DNA from: Trichosporon coremiiforme
Lineage: Eukaryota; Basidiomycota; Tremellomycetes; Trichosporonales; Trichosporonaceae
DNA: 64,000 nt
Reading direction: 5' to 3'
Assembly (NCBI GenBank): GCA_039545355.1
Contig: BCJJ01000007.1
Coordinates: 558,001-622,000 of the forward strand
Positions 44,692-55,255 of the stretch are shown here, one piece after another. How positions within the stretch are numbered: the stretch's first letter is position 1; the number at the start of each line of letters is the position of its first letter. Under the pieces are notes generated by a model. That model made no database searches. It was not told the DNA's origin and saw only the letters and a list, made by a program, of their open reading frames with translations. The position numbers and the translations under genes were made by a program.

Positions 44692-46812
44692 TCAACTGAG
44701 ATTGGCGGTAGGCTTCGACCAGTGTACTGTCGTAGGACAGTCTGCTGTCAGCTTCCCACTGGATAGGCTGGCTTCCAAAACAATCGCGCCCGAGCTGTTC
44801 TGACTGATGCGAAGAAGTTGCTCTGGGGTCAGCTGCGCGTCAGAGGCTTAGCTCACGATATACACTGTCGACGGGCACTCGACTGTCCTCGAGCACTGGG
44901 GTAAGCTGACGGGTGGGAAGCTGAGAAGCTTACCCTCACTTGCCCGCTGACTTGGCATCAAGTGTCGGAACTCGGGCTGGAGTCAGGCATGAGACGATCT
45001 TGCAGCTCACGAGACGTCGCCAGTCTGCGGTCAGCTCGCCAAGTCCTTGGGGTAGCTCACGCTCTTGCCTGGCTGCAGTTCGATAGATGCGGTCAGCTGA
45101 TACCGTGCGCTACAGCCCATTCAATCTTTCCATTCGCTGTGGTCAATGCGAGGGGATGCAGGCGAAGACAAGACTGAAGTTCAGCTAAGTTCTGGTTCGC
45201 GGAAGCTTACCCATCCTCCGTTGAGTCTGGCAGTCTGATGTTAGCTTAAAAGGGAAGGGCCTCCTAGCTTACGTCTTTAAGAGCCCTGAAGTCGAGCCTG
45301 AGTTCAGCTGTGGCGTTGACCCAGGAAGCTCACGCACTCCCTCTTTCACGGAAGACTCTCCATGTCTACATGACATTGGTCCCAATGTCTGATATCAGCT
45401 GTAGACCAGTCTCTGCAGCTCACCTCTCACCTCCCGCCAGAAGAACTGATATCAGCCAGCAACACCTTCCGCGCGGCTCACGAGTCCAATACCGTCTGAC
45501 ATCAGCTAGGCAAGGAGTTGTTCAGCTCACCTGAACACCTCCGGTCTGTTGTCAGCTATATCATCGCGGCTCGACAGCTCACCGTCTCACTCGATGGGGC
45601 TGGGCTCCACCCATTCCTTCGGTCCAGCTCGCAGGACTGAGGGAGGGATCAGCTCAGTCGAAGCGATATACAGCTCACCATCCCCACAGGTCTGGGGTCA
45701 GCTAATACACCACTGTCTAAGCTCACCCCTCCGTGTCTTGAAGGTCGTGACGAGCCAAGGTCAGCTCCAAAGCGCGAACGGAAGCTTGCCTGTGTGTCAG
45801 CTTGCCAAACACCGGGTAGCTCACAGCCTTCTTGCCACTCATCTCCCACTCATGACCGACTGCTGTCAGCTAACGACGAGGGCGTACTAGCCCACCCTGC
45901 ACCCATGCCACCCCCATTCTTTCAACGCTCGAGCGGCTGATGGAGATGAAGTGAATGACTAGATTGTTGAGTCGACGTGCATTGCCCCAACTCGACACAG
46001 TCGACACACACGCCCAGCCGCTGGTGCGATCCGGTCCTGGAGTCAGCTGGCCCAACGATTGCGTAGGTTACAGTTTCCCACATCCGCTCTCCATAGGGCA
46101 TTGTTCTGGCCGTCAGCTCAAGGCGTGAAGGCTGAAGCTCACTTCAACTCAAGCCAGGATCACTGGTCACCCTGCCTGCGAGGTTGCCGCAGCATACTGT
46201 TATCGCTGGGGTCGGCTGACAGCCAACGTCAAAGCTCACCCCCATCTCGTCCACCACACTGTCGTCACCTCAGCTCGATATGGGAAGCTCACCTGTGACC
46301 GATTTGTCGTCAGCTCCATGTCTCTGAACGGCCTAGCATACCTCTCCCAGCATACCAGTCCCATACAGTCTGGAGTCAGCCTGCAACTTGCAGGACAGCT
46401 TGCAGGCTATTTCCACGGAGCACAGTCCTCACAGCGGTGAACTGTTGTCAGCTCTGATATCGATCTGGAAGCTCACCACCCAAGCCTGCTGTCAGCTCAC
46501 AACGCGGACGGGGGTTGGCGTACCCTCTACCGACCTGGGGTCAGCTCGCGAACATCGTCCGACAGCTCACTCTACTGCACTGCTGGCCTACAGTCAGCTC
46601 TCTCCTCACGCGCTCTGTAGGTTCACCACACCGTGAAACTGTAGTTAGCTCTCGAACCATGCGAAGCAGCTCACCGAGATTCTGGGTCTGGGGTTAGCTG
46701 GATGAACACGAGGAACAGCTCACCATCCTTTCCTTCCACAAGACTATGGGTCTGGGGTCAGCTTGCGCGGAGAGCAGCCATAGCCTAACCCTCCCCTCCA
46801 TCGTGACGCCAT
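44692..46812 (-). CDS. Micro-exon gene, minus strand (247-codon core model, unknown product)
   Basis: Unrecognised, extremely intron-dense gene. Core exons, 5' to 3': 45896-46036, 45825-45859, 45727-45789, 45679-45691, 45591-45636, 45531-45545, 45482-45495, 45424-45445, 45350-45388, 45273-45297, 45212-45235, 45104-45173, 45061-45072, 45011-45024, 44934-44976, 44857-44895 and 44692-44822. Joined, they read 247 codons and a TGA with no internal stop; unspliced minus-strand ORFs here do not exceed 75 codons. Introns are mostly 34-38 nt with GTGAGCT...AGCTGAC..CAG ends. Two exons need the upstream of two tandem donors, and one intron is only 31 nt. Further 5', small exons (such as 46675-46687, 13 nt) from an ATG at 46812 are open for about 40 codons, but the link is unresolved. 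The product is soluble-looking, Trp- and Arg-rich. Confidence 0.55.
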
Positions 46813-47343
46813 CGTGACGACGTGGAAGATACGAGGAAAGGTCAAGCGGTCAAAGTGTGGATGAGGGTGGCTCAGACGTGTTCCTTCCTTTCCGCTGCGC
46901 CCGGCGATCCTCCACTCTCCCACCCCCGCCTCCCCCTCTCTGCACACACCACGATGCAACAAGCACTCCGCGCTCCTGCGCTCCGTGAAACTCCATGCGA
47001 ACGAACGACAAGACCAAGGTTTACATAAACTGTTGTTTTCTAGATTTAGGCTACAGACCGACGTTGAGGCAACGTGGTGCTCACTCGACGTGAGCGATGT
47101 GAGTATGCTGATGAGGTGAGAGGTCTAGTTCTATTTGGGTTACTGATGAGACGCTAGAGTTCAGGCTCGGGACTAGGCTGGGCTAGGCTGGGCTAGGCTA
47201 GGCTGGGAGAGAAGTAGGGTGGGGAGAAGGGTGGGGAGGTTCCACGAGGGGGAGTGGGGAGGGACGTTACCCCCGAGGACGGGAGTGGAGGAGATAAGAT
47301 AAGATGGTCGAGTGGGGGAGGCGGCGAGTGCGGCAACTAACGA
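46813..47343. other. Intergenic region upstream of the minus-strand micro-exon gene
   Basis: This 530-base region lies between the micro-exon gene's 5' end and the 3' end of the C2H2 regulator. It contains a GGGCTAGGCT tandem repeat. The minus-strand frame of the ATG at 46812 stays open upstream to about 46962, so the start could be further 5'. Confidence 0.4.
47173..47208. repeat. GGGCTAGGCT tandem repeat
   Basis: About three and a half tandem units of GGGCTAGGCT with one truncated to GGCTA. It lies in the 3' flank of the regulator gene and looks like simple-sequence expansion. Confidence 0.7.
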
Positions 47344-50300
47344 TTACCGCTTAACCTTGGCCAACCGCCAGAGCAACTGTGCGCAATCGTTGTCAATCGT
47401 GTGCTGGGACCCGTTGTTCTCGAGCCTGGACGCAGCAACGACGACGAGGTCGAGCACGCCGCGGTCGAGCTTGTTCACGCGGTTCGGGGAGTTGAAGATG
47501 GTCTCGAGCATCTCCCTCGCCCCTTGTTCCGGGTTCTCGCTCGGCGGGGGAAGTTCCTCATCCTCGCGCGCGATCGCCTGGCCGCATCCCCACACGACCA
47601 AAGTCGTCAGGAACACGGCCCACGGCGTGTACAGTCCCCACTCGGCGTGGAGGGTTTCGCGGAGGAAGCGTGCCGACTGCCAGAGACACGTCCATGCGTC
47701 TCCGGTTGCGACCCAGAGCTTGAGGCGGCGGCGCGCGTCCGCGTACTGCTTCGGTCCGATTGCTGTGCCGCACACTGTCGAGCTGCCCGCGGCAACCTGA
47801 AGCATGGGCAGGTCGGAGAGGATCTGGATGATGCTGATGGCGATCCAGTCGCGAATGTCGCGCGTCTCGTTGCACGGCGGCAGGCCGTTGATCGCCATCT
47901 CGTAGCTCGCCCTCAGGGCTACGACAGCCTTCAGGATGATGTTGCGCCAGTGCTTCGTGCCGTCGCGGAACTTGATACCCATGCCTCCACGGGTACGCGA
48001 GTCCCAGGCGATGGCGCTGAGACCGACGAGGATGAGCATGACGCTGAACGAGTTGTCGACGTCGACCTTGAACGCCTGCTGCCCGCCCTGCGTGTTGTCG
48101 ACCGAAAGCGCCTGCAGGATCGCGGGCGAGTAGCCGCCGTCGCCAGGCTGGTGGTGCGCGCCCTGGTGGTGGTTGAACTCGCCGTGCGTCAGCGAGTAGT
48201 GGTGCCGGGCGTGGCGGGCGCTCGGGTCCGCCTCGCGCGCGCGCAGCCACTCGGTCGCGCTCATCGCCTCCCACTGGCTACGCGGCGCGGGGAGGTTGAT
48301 GTTGTGCGCAAAGATCGACAGCTGGCGGGACGGGTGCTGTGACCAGAAGGTACCGATCTGCGTATCGAGATACAAGATGCAGTACGCTGCGCGACGGCGT
48401 TCCTCGTCCTTGGCCCAGTTCTGCCAGGCGTCGCTACCGTGGTGCTGGTGATCGGACGGGGTCTGCGCGCCGATGGCACCGATACCCTGCATGCGCGAGT
48501 GCGCCACGACGACGGGCCACATGCACTGCGCCGTGAACAGCGTCTCGGTGTCGCCGTACCAGACGTCGTAGATGTGGCACAGCGTATACGCCTGCAGCGT
48601 CGCGAGTTCAACCTCGAGCCCAAACCGGTCCTCGACCAGCCGCGAGCGCACTCGCCGCGTCAGGGCTCGGTCGTCTCGCCGCGGCACGTCCTTACGATGC
48701 ACGGCGCCCGCGACGGCCATCATGACGAGTAGCTCGCTCGCCGCGAGCTCCGTATTGAAGGTACCGCGGTGGATGAACGGGAACGTCGGCGCGACCTTGG
48801 ACCAGTACAGCTGGATGCTCTCGTTCAGGTCCTGCACCGTCATGTTCAGATCGGGGTAGGAGGCGAGTAACCGCTGCAGGAGGGGGACGTTGACGTCGTT
48901 CTGGAGCGCGCGCTCGGCGCTCTCCTGCGTCCGCGTTTGGCTCTGCTGAAGCAGCTGCTCCCACGGCTGCGCGTCGTGAATTGTCCGCTCGTCCCAGAAC
49001 ACCGGTGCGAGGGCGTCGTTCAGCAGCGCCTCCCACGGGTGCGGTGGGCCGGCACCGTAGCCAAAGTCGTACCCGATCGCCTCGAAGCAGATGGGCGCGC
49101 TCGCGACCGTGTTCGGGTCAATGTCGATGAAGTGTCCGGATGTGGCGAGGTCGTTCATGTTCGGAAGCCCGTTAACGGGCGTCACACTCGTGGGCGTCGG
49201 GCCATTCTGGACATCAACGCCCAAGGCCGAGTTCGGGGCGCCAGAGTTCTGCTGTTGCTGTCCCGCCATGCCAGACGAGACGTCCAGCAGGTCGAGGACG
49301 GGGAACACATGGTTTGAGAAGTCGCCCGGCGAATCGGTCTGGCTCGTCGACGCCGATGCCAGCGCGCGGTTCACTAGCGGTCCGTTGCTGACTGTCGACT
49401 GGCCGACAGAGTCTGGCGTGCCGTTTGCCTGGGTCTGCTGGCCATGCTGGGATTGCGGGCGGTGTGATGTCGGCGGTGGCTTACTCGAGCCTACTCGTGA
49501 CTGGGGTTGAGATTGGGGTTGCGACTGAGGCTGAGTCGGCGTTCCGGTCTGGCTCTTGCCCAGCTGCGCCGCTCCTGCGGTTGCGGTCGTCTGGTGCGCC
49601 CTCGACTTGAGCCGCTTCGGGTACCGCTCGTCGTCGCAGATGTTTCGCCGCTCATGGCGCTGGAGCAGATCGAGGCGCTGGAAGCTCCGTCCACATGTCG
49701 AGCAGTGGTAGTTCGGCTGGGCGTCTGTTGGTCGTAACGGCGGTCGGAGAAACATAGTGTGCGAAGTGCGAAGCGGGGCCGTGACCGCGATGTGGAGAAG
49801 ACGCCATCGCCGCGCGATCCGAGAGTGAGACATGACCGGTGTGCATGTTCATAGGACGCCCAGTACGCCATTGGCATTGTTTGTCGGCAAAATTGTGCGC
49901 CACCAACGGGCCAAGACGGTCAATGCAGGCAAGGGGATAGGCGAGGATCGCAGTGGGAAGGGGTGGGATATTCGTGATCACACGGAGAGATAGACGTCGA
50001 ATAGCGGCGGTTTGGTGGATCGTTAGCGTCGGTTTCGTCGGTCGTGTGCGGGTGGTGGTATACGATGAGGAGCGGTGCAGGAATGGTGGTGGAAAAAAAG
50101 TTCGAGGTCGCTGTGTCAGCATTCCATTCCAGTTCATTTTTTCTTCTAGAAAGAGGGATGGATTATCCCCCAAGCATGATACGCACGGTTCGCTGCATGT
50201 CGAACGAGGTGATCCTGGATAAGGTCAGCCGCCACTGCATGCATTCATTCGTCGAAAGACAAGGGAGGAGGACTCACTTTTCTGGAGAAGGCTTTGCCGC

Positions 50301-51117
50301 AGTCGGGGTACTGGCATTGCAGCGATCCCTTGGTCGTTGCCGCGGCTGCTTTGGACGACGAGGCGGCAGTGGTGCCAGCCTTGGAACCACTTGGCCCCGA
50401 GCCGTTGACGGCGGCAGCTGTTGAAGCACTCATCGGATTATCGTCTGCCGACGGTGGCTGTTTGTTGTTGTTTTGACGGTGGTGGTCTATCGTCGAGGAA
50501 CCTCCGACAGCGGGGGCAGCAGACGCATAAGGGTTGGTGGTAGAGGAGGGGTTGAGTGGTTGCTGGGTGGAGGGGTGCGGGTGCGGGGGCTGTGGAGCGA
50601 GCGACGACTGGGCCGACTTTGGTGAGGGGTTTGCCGCCGAGGAAGACGAGGCCGAGGGGGATGGTCCGGACGCAGAGTCTTTAGTGTTGCCGCCAGCAGC
50701 GGAGGACGAAGAGGGGGTTCCAGCGGCGATCGGTCGTTCCTTTCGGAGATGCTTGTTCTTGTTGTGGAGTTGGAGTGAAGAGACGGAAGTGTGCACGGGG
50801 ACGGATTGTCTGGCGGCGTGATCAATTTTCAGGCTGAGATTGTTGAGGTTGAGGTGGTGGCCGAGATGCAATGTCGAAGATCTTGACCCAGAATTGGGCT
50901 GACTGGGCTGATTGGGCTGGGCCGGGGCCAAGTTGCCGTTGCCAGCAGAACCTGGGGCGCGGGTCGCCTGCGTCGGCTGCCTTGTGGTGTTAGATCCGCC
51001 AGGGGGACCAAGGGGGCCAGAGGCACCAGACGGGCCGGAAGATCTCGAGCTAGACTTGTTATCAGCGGCGGGGACAGGAGGTCGAGCCGGACTGAGGCGT
51101 CTAAGGCTCTGGCTCAT
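47344..51117 (-). CDS. C2H2 zinc-finger regulator with fungal-trans domain
   Basis: Three exons, 50278-51117, 50187-50214 (28 nt) and 47344-49724, total 1082 residues. The first 270 residues are Ser/Pro/Ala/Gln-rich and disordered. Two C2H2 fingers are built across the introns: CQYPDCGKAFSRK plus DHLVRHAANH, then YHCSTCGRSFQRLDLLQRHERR. The 28-nt exon carries the recognition helix of finger 1. After another Gln/Pro-rich linker, the C-terminal 550 residues contain a Fungal_trans-type regulatory domain (YWSKVAPTFPFIHRGTF, then LHCIYDVWYG-like text). Intron 2 is about 460 nt, the longest in the window, with a weak branch site; the phase and the second finger's HAQPNYHC linker support it. Targets are unknown; AmdX-type factors share the layout. 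Confidence 0.85.
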
Positions 51118-53800
51118 CCTAGGCGATCAGCTGCAGCAAGCCCGGTATGGGTATCCTGATGGCTAAGCCCTCACCCAGCGACTGTTTTCGGGTGGCGGCG
51201 CTGCCCGTGGATCCGTGATCCGAGTGCCAGATCGACCTGTGATCGTTGATAGCAGAGGGTGTACGCCGATGCGACGCGACGGCAAGTCGGGAGGGTGGGG
51301 GTGCTGGGGGGTGCTTGGGGGTGCTGTTCGGGGGACAAGCAGAGGACTCGCTTGCGAAGTGCGGGTCAACCTGTGTCGAAAAATGGTGTCCGAGTGGGGG
51401 AGGCGACACTTAGCTGCTGCAGTCCTAAGAGTAACGGTCCTCGCCGAGTGTCTGGGTGCGCGGTATATGAAAAATCCTCGCTTGTACGCTGGCTGTGCAC
51501 GCTTGAGGGCGGCAACCGCAAGGGAATCGCGGCACGCGGCGGTAGGCGGGCTGAGGGCGAGGGGAGGAGCTGAGGCGTACGCTGTCGTATGCTTGCCTGG
51601 TGCGAGAGCCAGTCGTTCAGGTGACTAACCTGGTGGTAGAGAGCGAGAGTCTGTCAAGAGTCAAGATTGCTCGATGCTCTCAAAGTCGAGAATGCAAGCA
51701 CGCCCGTCCCGTCGTCTCATCTGCATCGTTGACAGCGTACCGCGTACATGAGCACTCCAAGGCAGAGGCGGGGGACACGGCCAATTCGCTGCCCGCTGCC
51801 CCTTGGGGTACTGGGGAAATGTCTGGCTGGGACGCTGGTACTTGGGTGGCGTGCCCAGCGTGCCAGTTGGGTTCATCGGTCGGCGGAGAAATCCCAAACC
51901 GCCTAATCCCTTCGAGACCTCCGAGCCAGCCAACCACCGTCGCCGTCTTCCTCTGCTTGCGCTTCAGACGCCGTCGCCGCCTCTGGCTCCCACGATGTGG
52001 ACACAAACAATCCGCGTCGTGCTACAAATCACGAAGGCGCGTGGAGGACCCAGGTCTAGACTTGCTCTCAGTTGCCAGTCCAAAACCCGGGGTGTATGGG
52101 GATGTGGGGATGAGGGTCATCGCTGTCTTGTCCTCAGTGTTTGCCACCCATCTCTCATGGCTCTCTCACCGACGCTGACGCTGGCGCCTGTCTGCATCGC
52201 AGTCAGGTATCCACTGTCGAATGTCTTGGAGGCTTGGAGGCTTGGCCCGCCTACAGCCGGTCCAGGTTGACTGCCAGTCAGACCCGTGTGCTGATGCTAA
52301 CACGTCTTTGTCAGGCTGGGGAACCCGGGACTCCAGACATGTGACGTTGAGGCAGTGCATGGCAGGCAGATGCTGGCTCGGCTGGCTCTCGTGCATCGCA
52401 GCTGCTTCTGCACGAGCTGCAGCACTCGGAGCCTGTCCGAATTGACAGTTAGGGGAGATGCCCGAACGAACCAATGCCCGCGCCAGAGCAACGACAACAC
52501 AGAAAGTTCGTTTTTCGGGTCATCGGCCTTTGGCCCCATCCTGCCCTGAAGAATCTTGCGGGGCTCTCGCCCCCTAAACTGTGTCCTTTGACCCCGGTGC
52601 CTGGGGCTGCTCAAGCTCTGCCGCGCTGCCGCTGCTCTACCAGGCTGCCAGCTTGGTTGCTGTTCTACCGTCAGTACGGCTGCAGTTGAGTGAGATGGGA
52701 CAAGAAGCGGCCCGAAGAAGACGGCAAGTGACGAATCACAAAGCTCATTTTCGCCACTCGGATCTACCCAAGTGCTCCATGCTTCAGTACCTTCTTGTAC
52801 CTCTCCATTGAGCTGACCGAGCCCGCGGTACCTCTCTGTCCCATCCGAAGAGTCGTGCCCTTTCAGCTGACGAGAGAAACAACCCGCAAGAGGCAAGAAG
52901 AGCGATTAAAAGGTACGCCACGTGCCGGTCCGTTGCGTCATAACGGTGCAAATGACGGCCCTAAACCTGGCACGCCTGGCGCGTGATAGCGAATCATCGG
53001 GTCTCCTCGCCGCCTCTCACTCTACGAGCACCGAGGCTGTTCTCCTCCTTCCAAGCCCCCGGAGATCGCCGCGTCTCCATGCTCAGCCATGGATCTGCGG
53101 AAAGTACCCGACACCAACCCAGAAAAGTATCCGCTCCTGCCTTGCCCCGTCGCAATTGGCAAAGCGGTGAGACATCGTCGGGAGCATTGTCGCATGCGAT
53201 CCACGAGGCGAATACCAAATCCAGATCGTGCCTCGCTTTCGTTGGCGGCACGGTAGAGACATGCGGGTTGCGGGCTGGGTTGCGGGCTGGTCGTCGTCGC
53301 TCATCGCCCGCTGCGGGCAAGGCATGAAGCAAAAGCGGAATGACACTCAAGGCAAGGCTGGCAACTGACTCAGCGACGATGTAACGACGTAGCTCCCCGG
53401 TGATTTTTGCATCGCGTCCTCCACTTGCTGCCGTTGATGCCCGACGGCCACTCGAAGACGCTGGCTTGGCTGTCTCGCATGTGGCAAACGCGACCGAGTC
53501 GTTCCAGCTCTGCTCCTGCTTCGTCTCGTAAAGCCCTGCGCGGGCCGCGTTCATGACTTTATGAATCGGTGATCCCTTTTAAAGCTATGTAGGTAGGTAA
53601 GTTTACTAATGGGTGGCTGATGGGTAGGGTTGGGGTTGGGTGGGGTAGGTGGATTTATAAAGATCGAAGAAGCTCGGTATTGTAGGGGCGCCCTGGTCTG
53701 CTGGCGCTGGCACGCCAGTCGAGCAGCGCGTGATGATAAGATGAGTGTGGGATGCTGGTAAGGTAACGTGTCGTGGCCGTGACATGATGATAGAAGCCGA
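51118..53800. other. 2.7-kb region without a supported gene
   Basis: Upstream of the C2H2 regulator and downstream of the G-alpha gene. Both strands carry only short ORFs lacking splice partners or recognisable domains; the longest, on the minus strand at 52994-53554, has no family resemblance. The large size may reflect a long regulatory region for the regulator gene. Confidence 0.4.
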
Positions 53801-55255
53801 TTAAAGGATACCGGAATCGCGGAGAGCGTTCTGCAGAATAGTCTCCTTGACGGCCGCAAACACTAGACGGATCTGGTCGTTAGTTAACGCTCCGCGCAGT
53901 GGCTAACTCACGTTGGAGGTATCAGTCGCCTGCGTCAGATGCGGGTAGACAGAGAGACGCGCGCGGTTCGTCTGCGTGAAGCGCCACAGGATGTACTTGG
54001 CAGCCTTGTTGATGTCGGCGCCGCCGGTGTACTCGGGGAAGTAGTTGACGAGGGGCACCTTGGGCAGCTTCTGCTTGAAGACGTCGATCTTGTTCAGGAA
54101 GAGAATAACCGACGTGCGCAGGAACCATCGCGAGTTGATGACCGACTCGAACAGCACGAGTGACTCCTGCATACGGTTCTGTCCGTTCTCCTCCAGCAGC
54201 ACCTGGTCGTACTCGCTGAGCGCGACACAGAAGATGATCGATGTGACAGCCTCGAAACCTGCAAGTCAGTTATACCGTCGCGATTCCTAAGCTCACAGTG
54301 GATCCACTTCTTCCGCTCACTGCGCTGACCTCCGACGTCGAACATGTGGATGCTGAGCTGGCCCATGTTGAAGCGCGTCTCGCTGATACCCGTCGTCTTT
54401 GTTCGCGCGCGGAGAACATCGGCCTCGTTGGGAATGTAGTCGGGGGCGGCAATGCGACGGATGTTGGCGAAGAAATACGTAGCTGAGTCCATCAGGTAGA
54501 ACTCGGACGAGCGGTCCATGACGACCGGGATCATGGGGTCGTGCCAGAGAGCCTCAATCGCGACGAAGATCTCAGCCGGGATCGGTCCGTTCTCCGAGTC
54601 CGCCTTGTACTCAACAATACGGTCGGCGTGCGTCCAGTTCGTTGGGTCCTCTGGGTCGACACCAATCTTCCTCATAGCCATGACGAGCGCCTGCGCGGAG
54701 TCGAGCACGTTCTTATGACTGAGGGTCAGTTAGGCCCCACACGCGGGAAGGTAACTTACACGATGTTCTTGAACTGCATGAGCTCATCCTGGGTGTAGCC
54801 GTTCTGGTGGATGATCTTCATCTGCTTGACGATAGTCGACTTGCCTGACTCTCCGGAACCTGCGGCGTCAGCCCCCAGTCTCACTGAGACGACTCACCCA
54901 GGAGGAGAAGCTTGCACTCCTTCTTAAACTTCTTCGAGTCATCCTCCAGCTGACGGTCAATCGAGTTGCTCTTGTCTCCCGTCTTGTTGCCAGCACCAGC
55001 AGCCTCAGGCGCCTCGGCAAGAGCAGCACTCAATCCCTGGGTAGCACTGTTGGTACCGTTCGGGCCCGCAGGTGCCGGGGCGAGGGTTGCTGTCGTTCCA
55101 TTAACAGCGGCGGTGTCGTTCGCGACGGCTCCGGTTTGAGCCTGAGCGGGCGGCGCCGTCGTGGGAGCAGCCGCGGCAGCGGCAACGGGCTGCTTGGGGT
55201 CCGACGTGCGGCGGTTCTCGACGTTGGTAGCTTCCGAGGACATACAACCACCCAT
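53801..55255 (-). CDS. GPA1: Heterotrimeric G-protein alpha subunit (Gpa1-type)
   Basis: Signalling GTPase; in related yeasts Gpa1 activates adenylyl cyclase in nutrient and virulence-related cAMP signalling. Five exons, 54898-55255, 54760-54859, 54297-54718, 53912-54258 and 53801-53872, give 432 residues. The MGGCMS start fits N-myristoylation at Gly2 and palmitoylation at Cys4. P-loop GSGESGKST, switch I ARTKTTGI with the catalytic Arg, switch [14 protein letters not shown] with the catalytic Gln, FLNKID and TQATDTSN are all present, and the tail ends DSGIL, the receptor-contact end. A 70-residue Ala/Pro/Thr-rich insertion (about 22-95) before the first beta strand makes it longer than the usual 350. 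CAP, in the same pathway, lies 38 kb away. Confidence 0.93.

Noticed and set aside
45334..45789. Another open chain at the minus locus with X0 read one base earlier
   Set aside because: It is open too, but does not join the 45825-46036 exons in phase, whereas the reported chain does.
47173..47208. GGGCTAGGCT repeat as telomere-like DNA
   Set aside because: Only a few units exist, the motif does not match fungal telomere repeats, and genes lie on both sides.
52994..53554. 186-codon minus-strand ORF downstream of the G-alpha gene
   Set aside because: Composition is that of random GC-rich sequence, with no domain, no splice partners and overlapping ORFs in other frames.
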